From an uncultured Aquimarina sp. (GTDB lineage Bacteria; Bacteroidota; Bacteroidia; Flavobacteriales; Flavobacteriaceae): DNA of 64,000 nucleotides. The notes beneath the pieces were generated by a model, which searched no databases, had not been told where the DNA came from, and saw only the letters and a program-made list of their open reading frames with translations. The position numbers and the translations under genes are program-made. Positions 17,373 through 27,314 of the stretch are shown here, piece after piece; position 1 is the stretch's first letter; every line of letters begins with the position of its first letter. The DNA lies in NCBI RefSeq assembly GCF_947496855.1, contig NZ_CANMED010000008.1, positions 326,509 through 390,508 on the forward strand. The letters are read 5' to 3'.

Positions 17373-17879
17373 CTACTCCTGTTGCGAATTGCTTATCTGA
17401 AAGGTATTTATATCTCGATCGAATAAATAGTGTCCTGATTTATCATCACCGATAATTTTTAATTTATCTAATAAAGTTCTCGCTACTGCTTCTTCTTCTA
17501 ATTGCTCTGCTACATACCACTGCATAAAATTATGTACATTATAATCTTTATGTTCTAGACATTGAAAAATAACATTATTAATCTGCGCAGTTACAAACTC
17601 TTCACTTTCTAAGAAAATTTCGAATAATTCTCTTAATGACTTAAAATCATCTCTTGGTTTATCAATAGCAGGTATTACAGCTTGTCCATTTCTTTCATTA
17701 ATGAATTTGACTAGTTTAGTCATATGAACACGCTCTTCTTCAGACTGCGTATAAAAAAAGTCTGCTATTCCATTGTAACCATTTACATCAGCCCAACATG
17801 CCATAGAAAGATATTGTGCAGATGCTGTCGCCTCATATCGTACTTGTTCATTTAACGATTTCTCTATTTCAGGTATCAT
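17373..17879 (-). CDS. ftnA: Non-haem ferritin
   Basis: A 168-residue bacterial ferritin (FtnA type). The ferroxidase-centre ligands fit the family: E16 in RYEATAS, E49 and H52 in SEEERVHM, plus the later EFVTAQINN and QWYVAEQLEEE helices. It forms a 24-mer iron-storage shell in the cytoplasm. A short tail after the fifth helix (KSGHYLFDRDINTFQIS) is normal for the group. Terminator at 17312-17338. The Cys-rich microprotein gene follows downstream. Confidence 0.95.
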   Translation of the reverse strand: MIPEIEKSLNEQVRYEATASAQYLSMACWADVNGYNGIADFFYTQSEEERVHMTKLVKFINERNGQAVIPAIDKPRDDFKSLRELFEIFLESEEFVTAQINNVIFQCLEHKDYNVHNFMQWYVAEQLEEEAVARTLLDKLKIIGDDKSGHYLFDRDINTFQISNSQQE

Positions 17880-18129
17880 ATTTACTTAATTTCTGGTATT
17901 TATACTATTGCTTAAATTAAAAAAAAGGAACTTCACAATAATCATCTTTGATGTGTATCAAAAGTTTTATTGTAACTCGTTTCATTTTAATCAATTAAAA
18001 ATACATAATTTATAGTCTTTTGAATAGTTTTAATTAGTGTTTCACTCTAATTTAAAATAAGACTATTTAACAATCAACATTCTAAAAATTGTTATTAGCT
18101 CATCTCCTGATACGAATAATTAACCAACC

Positions 18130-18636
18130 CTATTTACGCGTGTATTGTGTAATTATCTCAGAATGATTTGGATATTGATTTACCAGAACATCTCTACTAG
18201 CTAATTCAAAATCAGCAAAATCAAAACCAGGCGATACTGTACAGCCTACAAAAGAATACCCTTTCGCATCTTTTACGCTGGAAGCAAACCAACAACCAGC
18301 AGGAACTACCAATTGAGGAGATTGTCCTTGATCCAGACTCATCCCTATGGCATATCTCGTATATACTCCTTCTGGAGTAATCACATGAACATACAAGGAG
18401 TTTCCTCCATAAAAATGCCACATCTCATCTTGTTTAATACGATGAAACGCTGAAAAGTTTTCTGAAGTAAGTAGAAAATAAATTCCTGTACAATAATTAC
18501 GATCTCCAGAGAATTCTTCTTTTAAAACTGCTTTCGGTATAACTCCTTTACTTCTGTAAGTCTCTTTATAAAAACCACCTTCAGGATGTGGTATCATATT
18601 GAGGTTAGTAACTATTTCTTCTACTTTTTTATCCAT
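18130..18636 (-). CDS. DUF985/cupin_5 family protein
   Basis: A 168-residue single-domain cupin of the DUF985 (Cupin_5, YML079w-like) family. The opening NLNMIPHPEGGFYKETYRS, the central FHRIKQDEMWHFYGG with its metal/ligand-site histidines, and the closing VGCTVSPGFDFADFELA are all conserved features. Related to sugar-epimerase-like cupins, but the reaction is unknown. It lies downstream of sucC, which has its own terminator between the two. Confidence 0.88.
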   Translation of the reverse strand: MDKKVEEIVTNLNMIPHPEGGFYKETYRSKGVIPKAVLKEEFSGDRNYCTGIYFLLTSENFSAFHRIKQDEMWHFYGGNSLYVHVITPEGVYTRYAIGMSLDQGQSPQLVVPAGCWFASSVKDAKGYSFVGCTVSPGFDFADFELASRDVLVNQYPNHSEIITQYTRK

Positions 18637-18659
18637 ATAAATAATCTTTGATAAAAAAA

Positions 18660-18687
18660 GAAGCGACCCAATGTTATGGGTCGCTTC
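18660..18687 (-). terminator. sucC terminator
   Basis: Perfect 11-bp arms GAAGCGACCCA (18660-18670) and TGGGTCGCTTC (18677-18687) with a 6-base loop. On the minus strand a T-run (A7 at 18653-18659 on plus) follows. It lies 26 bp beyond the sucC stop. Confidence 0.9.
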
Positions 18688-18712
18688 AAATATTATAAAT
18701 CTATGTTAGATA

Positions 18713-19906
18713 TTATGCTAGTACTGCTTGCACTTTATCTGCAGCTTCCTGAAACTGTACAGCACTCTGTACATCCAATCCACTGTTATCGATTAATTCT
18801 TTAGCGATATCCGCATTAGTTCCTTGTAAACGTACAATAATAGGAACATTAATAGCGTCTCCCATATTTTTATACGCATCCACTACACCTTGAGCAACTC
18901 GATCACAACGAACAATTCCTCCAAAAATATTGATTAGAATTGCTTTTACGTTCTTATCTTTAAGGATAATTCTAAATGCTTCTTCCACACGCTTAGCATC
19001 TGCAGTACCTCCTACATCAAGGAAGTTAGCAGGTTCTCCTCCAGCTTGTTTGATTAAATCCATTGTTGCCATCGCAAGACCAGCACCATTTACCATACAC
19101 CCTACATTACCATCTAGATCCACATAGTTAAGCCCTACTTCATTCGCTTCGACCTCTATTGGATTTTCTTCGCGGATATCTCTCATATCCACATAATTCT
19201 TATGACGGTATAATGCATTATCATCAATTGTCACCTTAGCATCAACTGCCATGATCTTATCATCACTTGTTTTTAAAACAGGATTGATCTCAAACATTGA
19301 AGAATCAGATTTTACATATGCAGTATATAATGCCATTACGAATTTAGTCATCTCTTTAAATGCACCACCGCTTAATCCTAAGTTAAAAGCAACACGTCTT
19401 GCCTGAAAAGGTAATAATCCTACAGAAGGATCAATTTCTTCTGTAAATATTAAATGCGGAGTTTCTTCTGCTACCGTTTCTATATCCATTCCACCTTCTG
19501 TAGAATACATAACCATATTCCGTCCAGTAGTACGATTTAACAATACAGAAACATAAAATTCGTCTGGTTCACTATCTCCAGGATAATATACATCTTCTGC
19601 AACTAATACTTGGTGTACTTTTTTTCCTTCTGCTGATGTCTGAGGAGTTATCAGGTTCATCCCAATGATCTGTCCTGCTATATCTTCTACTTCCTGAAGA
19701 TTTTTAGCAAGCTTCACTCCACCGCCTTTTCCTCGACCACCTGCGTGTACTTGTGCTTTTATCACATGCCATCCAGTACCTGTTTCTGCAGTTAATTGTT
19801 TTGCAGCAGCAACTGCCTCTTTTGCATTCTGTGCAACAATACCGCGCTGGATACGCACACCAAAGCTGCTTAATATCTCTTTACCCTGATATTCGTGTAA
19901 GTTCAT
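18713..19906 (-). CDS. sucC: Succinate-CoA ligase [ADP-forming], beta subunit
   Basis: A 397-residue full-length SucC. The N-terminus [11 protein letters not shown] starts an ATP-grasp domain (glycine-rich [14 protein letters not shown], and EINPVLK with [14 protein letters not shown]), then the CoA-ligase-like C-terminal domain ([19 protein letters not shown]). It forms the heterodimer with SucD and converts succinyl-CoA to succinate with substrate-level phosphorylation in the TCA cycle. sucD is not in the window; the separated layout is common in flavobacteria. A promoter is visible at 19939-19970 and a terminator at 18660-18687, so it is transcribed alone. Confidence 0.97.
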   Translation of the reverse strand: MNLHEYQGKEILSSFGVRIQRGIVAQNAKEAVAAAKQLTAETGTGWHVIKAQVHAGGRGKGGGVKLAKNLQEVEDIAGQIIGMNLITPQTSAEGKKVHQVLVAEDVYYPGDSEPDEFYVSVLLNRTTGRNMVMYSTEGGMDIETVAEETPHLIFTEEIDPSVGLLPFQARRVAFNLGLSGGAFKEMTKFVMALYTAYVKSDSSMFEINPVLKTSDDKIMAVDAKVTIDDNALYRHKNYVDMRDIREENPIEVEANEVGLNYVDLDGNVGCMVNGAGLAMATMDLIKQAGGEPANFLDVGGTADAKRVEEAFRIILKDKNVKAILINIFGGIVRCDRVAQGVVDAYKNMGDAINVPIIVRLQGTNADIAKELIDNSGLDVQSAVQFQEAADKVQAVLA

Positions 19907-19938
19907 AGTCTTATTTTTTGCCTTTTGAATAGGAGTCC

Positions 19939-19970
19939 CAAAAATAGGAAAAGTGAAGTTACTGTGCCAA
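19939..19970 (-). promoter_or_regulatory. sucC promoter (TTG-N21-TATTTTTG)
   Basis: On the minus strand TTG (19968-19970) is followed after 21 bp by TATTTTTG (19939-19946), matching the Bacteroidota housekeeping consensus TTG-N(17-23)-TAnnTTTG. It lies 32 bp upstream of the sucC start. Confidence 0.7.
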
Positions 19971-20061
19971 TCTTTTGTGGTAAAAAAAGTTATATTGAAA
20001 TAGGAGTCTTGTAATCTAAAAAGTAGCCTTGTAATTTATCTAAAATTGAAGGATAACTTAA

Positions 20062-20697
20062 TTATAATTCAAAATCCTCAAAATCCAGTGGATCAAAATT
20101 CTTGAAGTGGCCATTCATCTTAATTACTTCCTTAGCACGATTCATTTCTCTAACTACAGGAATCGTAATTTTAAGATGACCGATCAAGTAGTTCAGTCGT
20201 TCTAGTTCACTTCGTAACTTTAGTAAATGATATTCCTGATGTAATGCTAACCCAACCTTATGTGCTACTTGATAACTCACAAATGGAATATTAAAAACAG
20301 GAGGTTTTTCAATGGTTAATTCTATATATAAAATAGCAATATTTTTCAGTAATTCTTCTTGGAGTTCTTCTACTCCATTCTCCCTATCTTCTAAATATTC
20401 AACCTCACCCCCCGCATATAATTTACCTGGTAATTGTTTATGAAAACTCTTAATCTTAAAAATTCTCGTACCTATACAAATTACGTCACTAGCTCCATTA
20501 GGATGTCTTTTTTCTACTTTTTGCAAGGTAACTTCAGTGCCATATTCTAATTTTTTATCGATATAGGCTGGTACTCCAAATGAGATACCTTCCGTTTCGC
20601 AATCAGAAATTAACTGCTGATATCTCTTTTCGAAAATATGCAGCGGTAGTCGCTCGCCTGGATACACTACTAATTGTAAAGGAAAGAGTGCTAACAT
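20062..20697 (-). CDS. LON substrate-binding-domain protein
   Basis: A 211-residue protein made only of the N-terminal LON substrate-binding (PUA-like) domain: MLALFPLQLVVYPGERLPLH followed by IFEKRYQQLI, then SFGVPAYIDKK, and IGTRIFKIKS. The ATPase and protease domains of Lon are absent, as is normal for this stand-alone family (YcaM/LON_substr_bdg type). It probably binds unfolded protein segments. Single gene, divergent from lysA. Confidence 0.85.
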   Translation of the reverse strand: MLALFPLQLVVYPGERLPLHIFEKRYQQLISDCETEGISFGVPAYIDKKLEYGTEVTLQKVEKRHPNGASDVICIGTRIFKIKSFHKQLPGKLYAGGEVEYLEDRENGVEELQEELLKNIAILYIELTIEKPPVFNIPFVSYQVAHKVGLALHQEYHLLKLRSELERLNYLIGHLKITIPVVREMNRAKEVIKMNGHFKNFDPLDFEDFEL

Positions 20698-20875
20698 TTT
20701 TTATTTTAAAAATACTAAATAAACGCCTACCCTATGTATAATATCTGTTCAAAAATTAAAAATTCGTTATTTAAAGCCACTTTTTTTCAAGTTTAGATAA
20801 TTTTATACTAATTACGCGGCGCTTAGAGGTAATCTATAGTAAAAATAGTAATTTCGTAAGCTTAATTTTATCAAA

Positions 20876-22108
20876 ATGGAAAACGCAAATTTATTAGCAA
20901 TCGCAAAAGAGTTTGGGAGTCCTATATATGTCTATGACTCCGAAAAAATTGTTTCACAGTACGAACGCCTAACCGGTGCTTTTAAACAGGTGAAACATGT
21001 AAAACTTAACTATGCTGTCAAGGCATTGTCTAATCTTGCGATATTAAAACTAATGAATTCATTAGGTGCCGGATTAGACACCGTATCCATCCAGGAAGTT
21101 AAACTAGGATTATTGGCGGGTGTCGAACCAACTAATATCATTTTTACTCCAAACGGAGTTTCCTTAGCAGAAATTGAAAAGGTTTCTGAAATGGGTGTAC
21201 AAATAAATATAGACAACTTATCAATTCTTGAACAGTTTGGGACAAAACATCCTGATGTACCTGTTTGTATTAGAATTAATCCACATGTTATGGCTGGAGG
21301 AAATAGCAAAATTTCTGTAGGTCATATTGATAGTAAGTTTGGTATTTCTATTCATCAGATTCCACATATTCTTAGGATTGTGAAAAACACTGGAATGAAT
21401 ATTAATGGTATACATATGCATACAGGTAGTGATATTTTAGATATTGATGTGTTTCTATATGCAAGTGAAATATTATTTGAAACTGCTAAAAACTTTAAAA
21501 ATCTCGATTTTATAGATTTCGGAAGTGGCTTTAAAGTTCCTTACAAAGAAGGAGATATTGAAACCAATATTGAAGAGTTTGGTCAAAAACTCACAAAACG
21601 TTTTAATGATTTTTGTAAAGAGTACGGAAAAGAATTAACCCTTGGTTTCGAACCGGGTAAATTTTTAGTTAGCGAAGCAGGATATTTTCTAGCAGAAGTA
21701 AATGTTGTGAAACAAACAACTTCTACCGTTTTTGCAGGAATTGATAGTGGTTTCAATCATTTGATAAGACCTATGTTTTATGATTCTTATCATGAAATCG
21801 TAAACATATCAAACCCTAAGGGTAGAGAACGGTTTTATTCTATCGTAGGATACATATGTGAGACTGATACTTTTGCTACCAATAGAAGAATTTTAGAAAT
21901 TACTGAAGGTGATATTTTAGCTTTTAAAAATGCCGGTGCTTATTGTTTTTCTATGGCTAGCAATTATAATTCGCGTTTCCGTCCAGCAGAAGTGCTTTGG
22001 CATAATGACCAAGCTCATTTAATCCGTAAACGTGAAACTTTTGAAGACTTAACCAAGAATCAGGTAAACACAGAAATCTTTTCTAAAGTTACAGAACCAG
22101 CTTCATAA
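20876..22108 (+). CDS. lysA: Diaminopimelate decarboxylase
   Basis: A 410-residue PLP fold-III decarboxylase that converts meso-diaminopimelate to lysine, the last step of lysine synthesis. The PLP lysine is K49 in NYAVKALSN; HMHTGSD, the glycine-rich GSGFKVPY, GFEPGKFLV, the CETDTFATN active-site loop (cysteine from the partner subunit) and the C-terminal AYCFSMASNYNSRFRPAEVL are all present. The ATG at 20876 starts cleanly without extension. It is divergent from the LON-domain gene. A terminator hairpin lies at 22129-22163. Confidence 0.96.
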   Translation: MENANLLAIAKEFGSPIYVYDSEKIVSQYERLTGAFKQVKHVKLNYAVKALSNLAILKLMNSLGAGLDTVSIQEVKLGLLAGVEPTNIIFTPNGVSLAEIEKVSEMGVQINIDNLSILEQFGTKHPDVPVCIRINPHVMAGGNSKISVGHIDSKFGISIHQIPHILRIVKNTGMNINGIHMHTGSDILDIDVFLYASEILFETAKNFKNLDFIDFGSGFKVPYKEGDIETNIEEFGQKLTKRFNDFCKEYGKELTLGFEPGKFLVSEAGYFLAEVNVVKQTTSTVFAGIDSGFNHLIRPMFYDSYHEIVNISNPKGRERFYSIVGYICETDTFATNRRILEITEGDILAFKNAGAYCFSMASNYNSRFRPAEVLWHNDQAHLIRKRETFEDLTKNQVNTEIFSKVTEPAS

Positions 22109-22128
22109 ACAATATATTTTTTTATATA

Positions 22129-22163
22129 AAAAATGCATGCAGATTATTTCTGGATGCATTTTT
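22129..22163. terminator. Bidirectional terminator after lysA
   Basis: Arms AAAAATGCAT (22129-22138) and ATGCATTTTT (22154-22163), extended inward by CAG/CTG with one mismatch. T-runs are available on both strands, so it can end lysA (plus) and the amidohydrolase gene (minus). Confidence 0.75.
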
Positions 22164-22190
22164 ATATTCATTCAATCGTTTTCAATAATG

Positions 22191-23762
22191 CTACTCCTTA
22201 ATACCTGGTTGAACTATTGAAAATTTTTCATTTTTTTTAGCCTCATCTACCATTCTTTTCGCATCCGCAAGTAATTCTTTTGCATTATACACGATGCCAT
22301 CTTTAATTGTGTATTGAACACCTCCTGCTCTAATCACTTTATTGTCCTTTGTTAATCGAATTGCTCCGGTTCCATAAAGTACCTTTAGGTTTTTAAGAGG
22401 ATTTTCATTTACCAATACGAAATCGGCAAATTTACCGACCTCAACAGATCCAATTTTATCGGAAACTCCTAAAGCCTCAGCTCCATTTAATGTTGCAGCT
22501 CTAATTACTTCCATAGGATGAAAACCTGCTTCTCTTAAAAGTTCCAATTCTCTGATATAAGCAAAGCCATACAACTGAAATATAAACCCGGAATCAGAAC
22601 CCGTAGTAACTCTTCCTCCTCGATTCTTATATTCATTTATAAAAGTCATCCATAAACGATAATTCTCTTTCCAAGCTACTTCTTGTTCGGTTCCCCAATC
22701 GTGCCAATAAGAGCCATGTGAGATCTTACTAGGCTGATAGAATTTCCACAAAGAAGGTAGTGTATAGGTCTCATGCCACTCTGCTCTTCTAGCTCTTTGT
22801 AGATCTCTACTAGCTTCATAAATATTAAAAGTAGGATCCAATGTGAAATCTAGCTCTAAAAGTTCATTCATCACTTTATTCCAATGATCTGAATATGGTT
22901 TTGCTGCTTGTTTCCATAGTTTTCCGGCTTCTTCAAACCTATCTTGCTCGTTCTGATAATTATAATCTAAAGGATAATGTTGAATAGTTTTATCTTCAAA
23001 TAGCGCTTCGGGTAATCCATACCAATGTTCCATTGTTGTTAATCCTGCTCTGGCTGAATTAAGGACATTCCACCGAGCTACATCAGTTTGGGCGTGATGA
23101 CAAGCAGAACCTAATCCTAATTTTTTGTTCTCATCTAGTGCAGCTTTCATAATTTCTGGAGCAGCTCCAAAAAGCTTTATTCCATCCGCTCCTTTTTTAG
23201 CATTTTCTCGAACCCAATTCCTAGCCATTTCCGAGGTACTTATAGGCTCTTTACTTCCTTGTCCAAAACCTGTATATGCATAAATACGTGGTGCTATAAT
23301 TTCATTTCTTTCACTTGATTTTTTGAGTTTCAATGTCCAATCAATTCCTCTTCCGCTTGGCTCTCTAACTGTTGTGATTCCATGAGCCATCCATAATTTA
23401 AAAACATAGTCTGAATCAGCTCCTTGGGCAACTCCTCCGATATGACCGTGCATATCTATAAAGCCCGGTAAAAGATACATTCCCTGAACATCTAACTCTT
23501 TACCTCCTGGCTTCAATTTTGGTCGTTTGGTATCATCTATATCAACTCCAGGATAACCAACCACTACAATATCTTTAATAATATTTTTTTCTACAACAAT
23601 ATCAACCGGACCTCTAGGAGGTGATCCATTACCATTAATCAAGGTGACTCCCCGAATAATAAGTTGAGAGAATGGCCCTTCTTTAAATTTTTGTGAGTGG
23701 ATTTCTGTATTACAAACAATAGAAAGAATGAAAAACCCGATGATCAATTTATATATATTCAT
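22191..23762 (-). CDS. Secreted amidohydrolase
   Basis: A 523-residue protein with a signal peptide (1-23, ending TEIHSQ) and a metal-dependent amidohydrolase domain. The HxH motif is H105-G-H107 in PGFIDMHGH. The mid-domain GADGIKLFGAAPE supplies a candidate bridging lysine, SACHHAQTD and EHWYG supply later histidines, and VTTGSDSGF the final aspartate. The composite domain (residues ~90-110 and ~430-490, FADFVLVNENPLKNL) is typical of imidazolonepropionase/dipeptidase relatives. A signal peptide suggests action on an extracytoplasmic amide or cyclic substrate, which the sequence does not identify. Confidence 0.88.
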   Translation of the reverse strand: MNIYKLIIGFFILSIVCNTEIHSQKFKEGPFSQLIIRGVTLINGNGSPPRGPVDIVVEKNIIKDIVVVGYPGVDIDDTKRPKLKPGGKELDVQGMYLLPGFIDMHGHIGGVAQGADSDYVFKLWMAHGITTVREPSGRGIDWTLKLKKSSERNEIIAPRIYAYTGFGQGSKEPISTSEMARNWVRENAKKGADGIKLFGAAPEIMKAALDENKKLGLGSACHHAQTDVARWNVLNSARAGLTTMEHWYGLPEALFEDKTIQHYPLDYNYQNEQDRFEEAGKLWKQAAKPYSDHWNKVMNELLELDFTLDPTFNIYEASRDLQRARRAEWHETYTLPSLWKFYQPSKISHGSYWHDWGTEQEVAWKENYRLWMTFINEYKNRGGRVTTGSDSGFIFQLYGFAYIRELELLREAGFHPMEVIRAATLNGAEALGVSDKIGSVEVGKFADFVLVNENPLKNLKVLYGTGAIRLTKDNKVIRAGGVQYTIKDGIVYNAKELLADAKRMVDEAKKNEKFSIVQPGIKE

Positions 23763-23942
23763 TTAGATGATTTATATGATATTAGGTAAACGACAATCAA
23801 TATTTTGAAATAAAGTTACCTAATTCTTGACAAAATCACAGAACTTATGACCAAAGTTTATCTACGACTAAATAACCAAAGAATATTTAAACAAGAAAGT
23901 GTCCGACAATAAAGAAGTATAAATAGAAAGAATAGATCTTAA

Positions 23943-24167
23943 TCAAAGTTTTCTAATATTTCTTATCAAATACTCAAGGCCATTCAACTTTAGTTCATAA
24001 ACGGTCTGCATTTGTTGACCAAGGGTTCCTTTTGGAAATCCTTTGTTATGATACCAAACAATATAATGTTCTGGTAAGTCAATAAGATATCTGTCCTTAT
24101 ATTTACCAAAAGGCATTTTGGCATTGGCAAGTTTGACTAAAAAATCCTTTTGGGATTGTTGATCCAT
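23943..24167 (-). CDS. DUF3820 family protein
   Basis: A 74-residue protein that matches the DUF3820 core: MPFGKYKDRYLIDLPEHYI then VWYHNKGFPKGTLGQQM. In some bacteria a member is described as a quorum-sensing-regulated virulence factor; in general it is a small domain of unknown role, often beside exonucleases. It follows the DUF922 gene by 24 bp on the same strand and is likely co-transcribed. Confidence 0.85.
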   Translation of the reverse strand: MDQQSQKDFLVKLANAKMPFGKYKDRYLIDLPEHYIVWYHNKGFPKGTLGQQMQTVYELKLNGLEYLIRNIRKL

Positions 24168-24191
24168 AAATTCGTAGAGGATGAAGTGAGT

Positions 24192-24725
24192 CTATTTGGT
24201 ATATGCTTTATAGTATCGCATTAAACTTTTAACCTTCTTTTCCCATTTTCCTTGACTAGTTTTATTTTTAGAATGATCAGTTTCTAAATCATACTGTTCC
24301 TGCATATTAATTCTCATTCGCTCCACCCTTTTATACATCTTATTAAGGTCCTTACGAACATTTTTACCAGGTTTATACTCTTTTAATTTCTTACGCATGA
24401 TTCTTGCGTGCAATTCGGAAATATCAAAATGGAGTTGTTCATGTAGGAGCAAGTATTTAGTAGACTGACCTTTTTTAACCCATGATAATGACGGGTAACA
24501 AAAGCTGTCCACTTCGTACTTCAATTCAGTTTTCCCATAATCCTTACTTATAGACCATTGATAAGTTATACCCGTGTTGACGCTAGCATCAAAATGACTG
24601 TCTGTTTTAGGTTCTCCTCTAAAATCTGACCAATCTAACTTACTCTTTTCTGCATAAGAAAAACGCTCTACATATCCGTGATTAGCAAAAACTAAAACTA
24701 AGAGAATAGTAAAAATTTTACCCAT
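24192..24725 (-). CDS. DUF922 putative secreted zinc protease
   Basis: A 177-residue protein with a short hydrophobic leader (1-17). Residues 93-101 (LLHEQLHFD) hold the HExxH zinc motif (H95, E96, H99), placed after DWSDFRGEP and ITYQW, as in DUF922, a family of predicted secreted metallopeptidases common in Bacteroidota. The C-terminal half is helical and basic. Activity is predicted from the motif only. It is followed by the DUF3820 gene. Confidence 0.8.
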   Translation of the reverse strand: MGKIFTILLVLVFANHGYVERFSYAEKSKLDWSDFRGEPKTDSHFDASVNTGITYQWSISKDYGKTELKYEVDSFCYPSLSWVKKGQSTKYLLLHEQLHFDISELHARIMRKKLKEYKPGKNVRKDLNKMYKRVERMRINMQEQYDLETDHSKNKTSQGKWEKKVKSLMRYYKAYTK

Positions 24726-25086
24726 AATTGCAATAATTATGCCCGGCTAAAAGTTGTTGTTTTCTATTTTAGCATCCAAATATATAATACGGGGCAAGTA
24801 TTAATAATCTTTACTAAAATAGATTTTATTTATATTCAGATATAAAAATTTATATCTGTCCCAATCTATACAATTTTTCCAAAATTCAGTAATTACTTTA
24901 GTTTATCCAAATCGTTTTTAAATTCTATATCAATTTCCATGCCATGAGTTTAAAATCAACTGAAAATATAAACCAAAATATACCATTGTTTTATTTTTAC
25001 ATTAAAAAACAAAACAATTCAGCATCTAAAAATAAAAAAAATGATTTTAAAATCCGCTGTAAAATCAATTATTGATGAAATAAATT
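24726..25086. other. AT-rich spacer, nothing recognised
   Basis: A spacer of about 360 bp between the DUF922 gene and the LysM protein gene. It is very AT-rich with no open frame worth reporting, no clear hairpin with a T-run and no repeat found. Confidence 0.5.
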
Positions 25087-27255
25087 TTATTCTATCACAG
25101 TGAGCTTCAATTCATCATCAAATTTAATAATATAGGAAGCCTTGTTATAGTAGCCTCCCAAGAGCTTTTTAGCGTAATTAAATTTATTTTCCACATATTC
25201 TGTTGTTCCCTCAAAAGTTGCTGCGTGATACAAATCATCTGCTGAACCTAATCTCATCAAGATATCATATGTAATATCAAAACCTCTTACTGCATACTTG
25301 CTCGGGATAGTTCCATATTCCTTTTTATATCTTGCTACAAAAGGGGTCATATTATTTTCATCATAATTATCAAATTCCTTATCTATTGAAGGATAATGTA
25401 AATGTAGATTAGATAAATATTCATTTTTTATATTGTCGTCATCAAATGCTTCGTCCTTATCTGTCGTAAATAATGTAATATTATGACTCTCTGCTTTAGC
25501 ATTTAGCAAAGGTGTTACATTACTAATCATTGCTACATCATCAGACTCTAAAAAAACCCAATTTGGCTTCTTTTTGTCTAAAACTTTATTCAGATGTAGT
25601 TCATATAGATAATTACCCTCTTCTATTCTTGCTATTTTAGCATCTGGAAATTTGGCAATCAACTTATTTTTTATATCCTCATGTTTCTTTTTTCCTTGTT
25701 GCACGACAATAATAATATTCTTATCAGTAGAATCCTTTTCTACATAATTAATCAATTTATCCTGAAGCATTATGTCTGTGGGTATAGTCTGAAAGAAATT
25801 ACTATAGAGTTTAGATTCTTTATTAGACAAAGGAGAAAGGACCGGCGTTTCATATTTTTTTAATTCTGCAGTTACAGCTTCTACATTTGTTTGATATAAA
25901 GGTCCTATAACAACATCCATCTCATCAAAATTATTTTGATCAATTAGTTGTTTTATATACCGTGCATTATTATTTCTTTGGGTGTCAAAAACGGTAAGAT
26001 CAACACTAAGTCCTTTTGTCTTTGCTGAATCAACAGCCATCTGAACTCCTTTATAAAAATCAAGAGCAACTCTAACTCCTCTGGCTTTTCTGCTTTTTAA
26101 AAATTCTTCTGTTTCTTGCCTGGCATTAAGATCTAATGTATCCAAACCAAATGGTAACATTATTGCTAATTTCTTTATCTTAAAATTATACAACATATTG
26201 TCAAGTGGTACCACTTTTCTTTCTGGAAAATCAATAGCTAATGAATCAACTTCATTTCTTTTAGGGATTGTTATAACCATACCTGCTTTAAGACCATCTC
26301 TTAAATATGGATTCATATTAAACAACGAATCTGATGAAATTTCAGTTCGTTTAAGAATACTGTATATAGTTTCTTTCGGTTGAACTTCATACAATTCGAA
26401 TTCAGGCTCTATAATTTCTTGTAATGGAACGAAAATGGTAGTTGGTACGATAAGTTCCATACCAATAGGGAAACTTGGGTCCAATTCAGGATTCAATTGA
26501 TTTAATTCGCCAACAGTAATACCGTGCCTTCTAGAGATACTGTATCTTGTGTCTTTTGGTTTTACAATATATTTGGTGGTGGTAGAAACTCTACTATTTA
26601 AACTATCTTTAGGAGTTTCTGTTTCCACAACAGCTTCTTCTGCATATATTGGAACTCGAAGCTTATCACGTTTTCGAATTTGTTCAGAGTATAATCTTTT
26701 ATTATGCTTTTTGATGTCATCAACAGTAACATTATACTTTTTCGCTATACTATACAAGGTTTCTTTTCTTTTTACCTTATGTGTTTTAAATCGAATAATT
26801 TGTCGTATTTCTTCTAATGGCTTGATACTATCCAAGATTGGATCACTCACATTTTCTGTAGCAATATTTTTATCAGTATCATCGCTTTTTACCAATTTAG
26901 CTACTCGTAAGATTTGTCCAAGATTAATACCGTTAACTGCATCTGGATTTAAGGCATAGATTGCTTCTGGAGTTGTATTATATTTTTTTGACAAATTATA
27001 AACAGTGTCTCCATCCCCAATTACATGAATTTCATATTCCTGATCATCGATTACTGGAATTGCTAAAATTTGTCCTTCTTTAATTCCTTCTTTTGCTGTT
27101 GGATTTATTTTATAAATTGCCTCCGGAGTTGTATTATATCGTTTTGCGATTCTATATACATTTTCTCCTTGAGCTACTTTATGACTTTTATACTGCTGAG
27201 CAAAACCAATATTGGTCAGAAGAAGTACAAAAAAGAACAACAATACTTTTTTCAT
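25087..27255 (-). CDS. LysM repeats fused to periplasmic-binding domain
   Basis: A 722-residue secreted protein. After the signal peptide (1-19, ending TNIGFAQ) come about five LysM repeats (near residues 22-66, 75-118, 155-197, 228-270, 292-335; typical strings are YKSHKVAQGENVYRIAKRY and YEIHVIGDGDTVYNLSKKY). From about 360 to the end there is a type 1 periplasmic-binding (amino-acid ABC receptor/LpoA-like) domain: FKIKKLAIMLPFGLD, DVVIGPLYQTN, PVLSPLSNKES, AVRGFDITYDI. Such fusions probably tie a peptidoglycan-anchored sensor/regulator to cell-wall synthesis. The ligand is unknown. Upstream of guaA is a different unit. Confidence 0.85.
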   Translation of the reverse strand: MKKVLLFFFVLLLTNIGFAQQYKSHKVAQGENVYRIAKRYNTTPEAIYKINPTAKEGIKEGQILAIPVIDDQEYEIHVIGDGDTVYNLSKKYNTTPEAIYALNPDAVNGINLGQILRVAKLVKSDDTDKNIATENVSDPILDSIKPLEEIRQIIRFKTHKVKRKETLYSIAKKYNVTVDDIKKHNKRLYSEQIRKRDKLRVPIYAEEAVVETETPKDSLNSRVSTTTKYIVKPKDTRYSISRRHGITVGELNQLNPELDPSFPIGMELIVPTTIFVPLQEIIEPEFELYEVQPKETIYSILKRTEISSDSLFNMNPYLRDGLKAGMVITIPKRNEVDSLAIDFPERKVVPLDNMLYNFKIKKLAIMLPFGLDTLDLNARQETEEFLKSRKARGVRVALDFYKGVQMAVDSAKTKGLSVDLTVFDTQRNNNARYIKQLIDQNNFDEMDVVIGPLYQTNVEAVTAELKKYETPVLSPLSNKESKLYSNFFQTIPTDIMLQDKLINYVEKDSTDKNIIIVVQQGKKKHEDIKNKLIAKFPDAKIARIEEGNYLYELHLNKVLDKKKPNWVFLESDDVAMISNVTPLLNAKAESHNITLFTTDKDEAFDDDNIKNEYLSNLHLHYPSIDKEFDNYDENNMTPFVARYKKEYGTIPSKYAVRGFDITYDILMRLGSADDLYHAATFEGTTEYVENKFNYAKKLLGGYYNKASYIIKFDDELKLTVIE

Positions 27256-27314
27256 TCGATTTAATTTTAATGGATTTGATTCTTAAAGAACCAAAGCGTT
27301 AATACCTTTTTTAA